A stretch of 64,000 nt of DNA from Glebionis coronaria (taxonomy: Eukaryota > Streptophyta > Magnoliopsida > Asterales > Asteraceae): the NCBI GenBank assembly GCA_025667525.1, contig CM046879.1, positions 386,345,039 to 386,409,038 of the forward strand. Reading direction: 5' to 3'. The translations under genes were made by a program, and so were the position numbers. The notes beneath the pieces were generated by a model. That model was not told the DNA's origin and made no database searches. It saw only the letters and a program-made list of their open reading frames with translations. Shown piece after piece: positions 60,845 to 64,000 of this stretch (position 1 is the stretch's first letter; every line of letters begins with the position of its first letter).

Positions 60845-60961
60845 GTACCCCGAACCAACTCGGGGTACCCCTTGTTGCCGTGGGACCCACACGCACCAAC
60901 CAAGACCATATGGTCTTGGTGGTGGTCGGCTTGGCAAACCGAAACCCCCTTGGGGTCGGTT
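60845..60961. other. three-hairpin module in the 5' LTR of H
   Basis: Stem-loops at 60845-60868, 60899-60920 and about 60937-60961, matching in order the last three hairpins of copy 1 (3946-4062) and those of LTR G (63487-63506, 63547-63568, 63586-63607). Stem bases differ but pairing is kept. Confidence 0.75.
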
Positions 60962-61769
60962 GCAGCCTGCGGCCAAAACAAAACACCCCTTAAAACGACC
61001 CTTTGATTTAATTACTCACCAAAACATGTTAGATCTATGATTAATTAATATGTTTTTATAAAAAACATCCCATGTTCATAATTAATAATAAGATTAAATT
61101 ATAATAAAAGGTTTAAAAGGTTTTACCGAATTCGTGGATCAAGAGAACGAAGAACAAACACGAACAATCAACAAATCTTCAAGATCAAAGATCAAAGAAT
61201 CACCTTGTATGGTAATTTATAGGTGGCGGCACAAAGAGAAGGAGAAAGATGGTTTTTAGGTTTTTCTTAAAAATCTTCTGTAACTTAATTTGTGTAGTGA
61301 AAAATAAACATAACCCCATTTAGTAAAATTTGACAATGGGCTTGGCCCATTGCCCTTGTTTGGCCGCGGGTAGGGACCCCTACATGGGGTTCCCGTACCT
61401 TTTTCCGTGTCTCGTTATTTAGTTGCTCGTTTGTGTTTATTTATGTTCGTGTTTTAATTGTTCTCGTTACGTAAATACCGTGATCTAATATATTTAATTA
61501 CGCTCATAATAAATATATATACGTAATTAATAATAGTTCGTGTTTTAATTACCTTCATGATTTCATGATTTCATGATCGCATGTTCTTGATTAATTATTG
61601 TTAAATAATTATTACGTGATCGTGCATCTAAAATACTTATCGTGTTCTAACACGTACGTAATACGTAAACTCCTAACACGTAATCGTAATCATGCTATAT
61701 TAGGAAAGTTTTAACTAGTACGTACGATCCTAAGGGTAATATGCATGGTAAAAGTATGCGGGTTTTACA

Positions 61770-61774
61770 ACCAT
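61770..61774. other. right target-site duplication ACCAT of element H
   Basis: Pairs with 50780-50784. LTR G resumes right after it. Confidence 0.9.
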
Positions 61775-64000
61775 AGGGATAACCGGAATCAAACATCGTT
61801 TCCCAAACATAAGCCCAAAAAAGTAAAATAAATGAATGAAAGACTAAACACGCATAAGTATATGATGGCAAAAAAGGAAAAGAAGTCTCTAGAAGCTTCC
61901 ATCCTATGCACGTCCTCCAAATGCTCGGGTCTTTCCTAGGGTACCTGCCGTTTTGGGACATGGAAAGGAAAGTAACGGCTGAGCAAAATGCTCAGTGCAC
62001 GGATATAGACATAGTATAAATGAATAAAACATAATAAAGACTTAATAGCAGCGGAAATGTATAAGTCCTGGAAAACCTGGAACATGTTAATAAAACTGGT
62101 TTTATAGTTTGAAAAGCCTTATGTTTATGTTATGAAAACTGTTTAACATATTTTACCATTAGCCAATATAGGTCATGAAAATCCACCATGCATGAATACT
62201 TGGAGGGGTTACCTCATCATGCAAATTAGAGGGGCTGCCTCTAATTTAATATACTGGTTTTAGGTAGGAGGGATCAACTCCTTGTGAAGGATGCAAGGCA
62301 CACACCACATTCACACTGAGTAATATGCTGAAAACATGTAACTAGGATGCACCCATACGCCCCACATGATAAATATAATGATATGGCAAAAAGCTGATGG
62401 GACGCCACGAGCAATCACTCCGCCGTGGGGAAGTCATAACACTAGTGCCTCTAGTGTTATGGTTATGGTACCTCCATAACTAGGTGAAACTGGTCATGCA
62501 TGTACATGGCTATAGGTATTCTAAATTAAACATAAGCAAATCAAACATATAAACTTATACTACAGGAAAAAAGTTGGCTGCATATGGGGAATCCTAATAA
62601 GGAAAGAATGTCCATACTAAAAGGACGAGAATCCGTACCTTATGTCCAGTGAACGAAGAAGACGAACGGAAGAGAGTCGTACTTCGGTATCACTAATGCT
62701 ACATAAATACATACGTGTATAAGTTCATGTCATGTTTTACTGTTTTGAGCTTTATACTGTGTTTATCTTATATTCTGTCTATTCTGATTAAGTATTTCTT
62801 ATATTTCATGTATTATAATGCTTGTTGTGTAATAATAAGTAACTTTCTAAAAATAGCAGGTTTCCTAAAATAGAAAGTTTCCAAAAATAGAAAGTTTCCA
62901 AAAATAGAATTACTTCTTAAAATAGATAAGTTTCTAAAAATAGAAAGTTTCCATAAATAGATTAGCTTCCTTAATTAATTAAGTTTCTAAAAATAAAAAG
63001 TTTCCATAATTAGATATAAGTTGGTTAAATAAGCTAATTATATAAGCTTAAGTGTTCTCTGATTATTTTTCTAAGTCATATTGATATAAGGTATAGTTTA
63101 TTAATTATTACATGCAATTTAAATAAACTATAGGTTAAAAGTATTTAATTAAATATATCATGTTTTTAATTAAATAAGTTAAAATACTTAGGTTAAAACA
63201 TGTATTATTGATTACTAATAATATAACCTAAGTCATGTTGATTTTAATTATAGTCATGGTTTTTAATAATTAATTAATTATAAAGTCTAATTAAAAGTAA
63301 ATACTTAGGTTAAAATTCATGATCTAATAATTAAATTTATAACCTAAGTCATGTTAATTAAATTAATTATGTCATGTTTTATTAATTTAATTTTTAAGAT
63401 ATAACTATTAATATCATAAACCTTAACATAATCAATGAACCGGATCGTGTCTAGAAACCATGAATCGGACCCGTAATCAACACCATACCCCAAACTAAGT
63501 TGGGGTTCCCTTGTTTTGGCTGCTGTCGTGGGACCACCATCACCATACCGAGACCTTGTGGTCTCTGTGGTGTGGATTAAATCAAGCCGAGACCCCTATG
63601 GGGCTCGGTTCTTGCGTCGGCCACAAACAAACAACCCTAAAACATCAAAACATTTACCCCCCCTTGATTTAATTAACATAATAATCATATTAAAACAAAA
63701 CCCTTATAAGTTCATGTGTAAAAATAAATTAAAAGATTAAAAGAAAAGGGTTTTAAGATTTACCGAATGCGTAAATCAAGGAGGATGAACACACTAATGC
63801 TCTTTGTAAATAATCAACACCAAAATTAACCCAAACACCCTTGTGGTGATGATCCAAACCGGCGGCCAAAGAGAAAAGGAGGCCAGGGTTTTTCTTATTT
63901 TCTTGATTTTTGATAAATGAATGTGTTTTCCTAATTTTTCTTGTTTAGTAAAAATTGATGGGCTAAGCCCTTTTCCTTCCTAATTTCATGGTATATGGGC
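61775..64000 (-). repeat. Tekay LTR G, right part (runs off the window)
   Basis: Continues the LTR begun at 50691. AGGGATAACCGGAATCAAAC corresponds to the position just after GACCATA in the other copies. It holds a short 17-bp array (about 62850-62910) and the three-hairpin module (63487-63607). It is more diverged from the two H LTRs than these are from each other, so it belongs to an older insertion. Its right edge is not in the window. Confidence 0.9.

Larger units (their letters stand above)
50785..61769 (-). mobile_element. element H: complete Tekay-type Ty3/gypsy chromovirus (11.0 kb)
   Basis: Minus strand: 5' LTR 58793-61769, primer site 58776-58788, gag and protease 58334-56793, RT-RNase H-integrase and chromodomain-like tail 56778-53863, polypurine tract 53786-53801, 3' LTR 50785-53785, TSD ACCAT. 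LTRs look closely similar by eye, so insertion is relatively young, yet the coding part has several nonsense codons and shifts. The 3-kb LTRs, initiator-Met primer site and C-terminal LPPQLSHVHNVFHVS plus ATWETEES motifs fit the Tekay/Del chromovirus clade. Confidence 0.92.
58793..61769 (-). repeat. 5' LTR of element H (2977 bp)
   Basis: Ends TGTAACACC...GGTTTTACA. It contains the 17-bp array (60035-60185, about seven units) and a three-hairpin module at 60845-60961: nine-bp stem GTACCCCGA/TCGGGGTAC, a perfect 22-bp palindrome at 60899-60920, and an AACCGA..CCCC/GGGGTCGGTT stem. Confidence 0.92.

Overview
The window looks like a gene-poor, repeat-dense piece of a plant nuclear genome, most likely from the daisy family (Asteraceae). 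That assignment is an inference. The two long Gag-type polyproteins and the zinc-ribbon protein of the non-autonomous element resemble families I know from Tanacetum and Artemisia-type genomes, and no host gene, rRNA or tRNA gene was recognised. Essentially all 64 kb can be read as transposable elements nested inside each other, and the order of insertion follows from target-site duplications (TSDs) and broken reading frames.

Left and centre (1-42752). A Ty1/copia element on the minus strand ('copia-A') is the frame of this region. Its 3' LTR remnant is at 4845-4965, pol at about 7800-11290, the gag half at 11290-12099 and 33641-37277, and its 5' LTR near 42290-42752. Four things have broken it up. 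(1) A minus-strand Ty3/gypsy chromovirus of Tekay/Del type (copy 1, LTR 1835-4844, gag leaving the window at base 1) sits in its 3' LTR. (2) A 21.5-kb tandem LTR element ('element C', 12105-33635, TSD CCCTT) splits its gag. (3) A plus-strand deletion-derivative copia ('copia-B', 37994-42284, TSD TGTAG) sits in or beside its 5' LTR. (4) Many point mutations affect its reading frame.

Element C has the order LTR-internal-LTR-internal-LTR, LTRs of about 1.9 kb with non-canonical TA...TA ends, and two internal regions of about 4.1 kb. They carry one unusual zinc-ribbon, poly-proline, acidic protein and no reverse transcriptase. Its first internal region holds a 4.6-kb Helitron-like insertion (17277-21841), and its middle LTR holds a 3.1-kb solo LTR (23640-26748, TSD TTTAT).

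Right (42753-64000). Copia-A itself sits in the 5' LTR of an older plus-strand Tekay element ('D', gag 43212 to about 44640). Next come an unassigned LTR-like stretch (44641-47388) and the 3' end of another minus-strand element ('E', probable LTR 47389-48132, 3'-terminal coding region 48654-50660). E is cut at 50691 by a Tekay LTR ('G'), which is itself interrupted by a complete 11-kb Tekay element ('H', 50785-61769, TSD ACCAT). LTR G resumes at 61775 and runs off the end.

The most notable signals are three short GT-AG introns in the Tekay gag gene, with matching positions and compatible phases in all three copies; a module of consecutive hairpins in the Tekay LTR whose stems change by paired substitutions between copies; and the TA...TA-ended tandem element C with its terminal hairpin, repeated polypurine tracts and zinc-ribbon protein.
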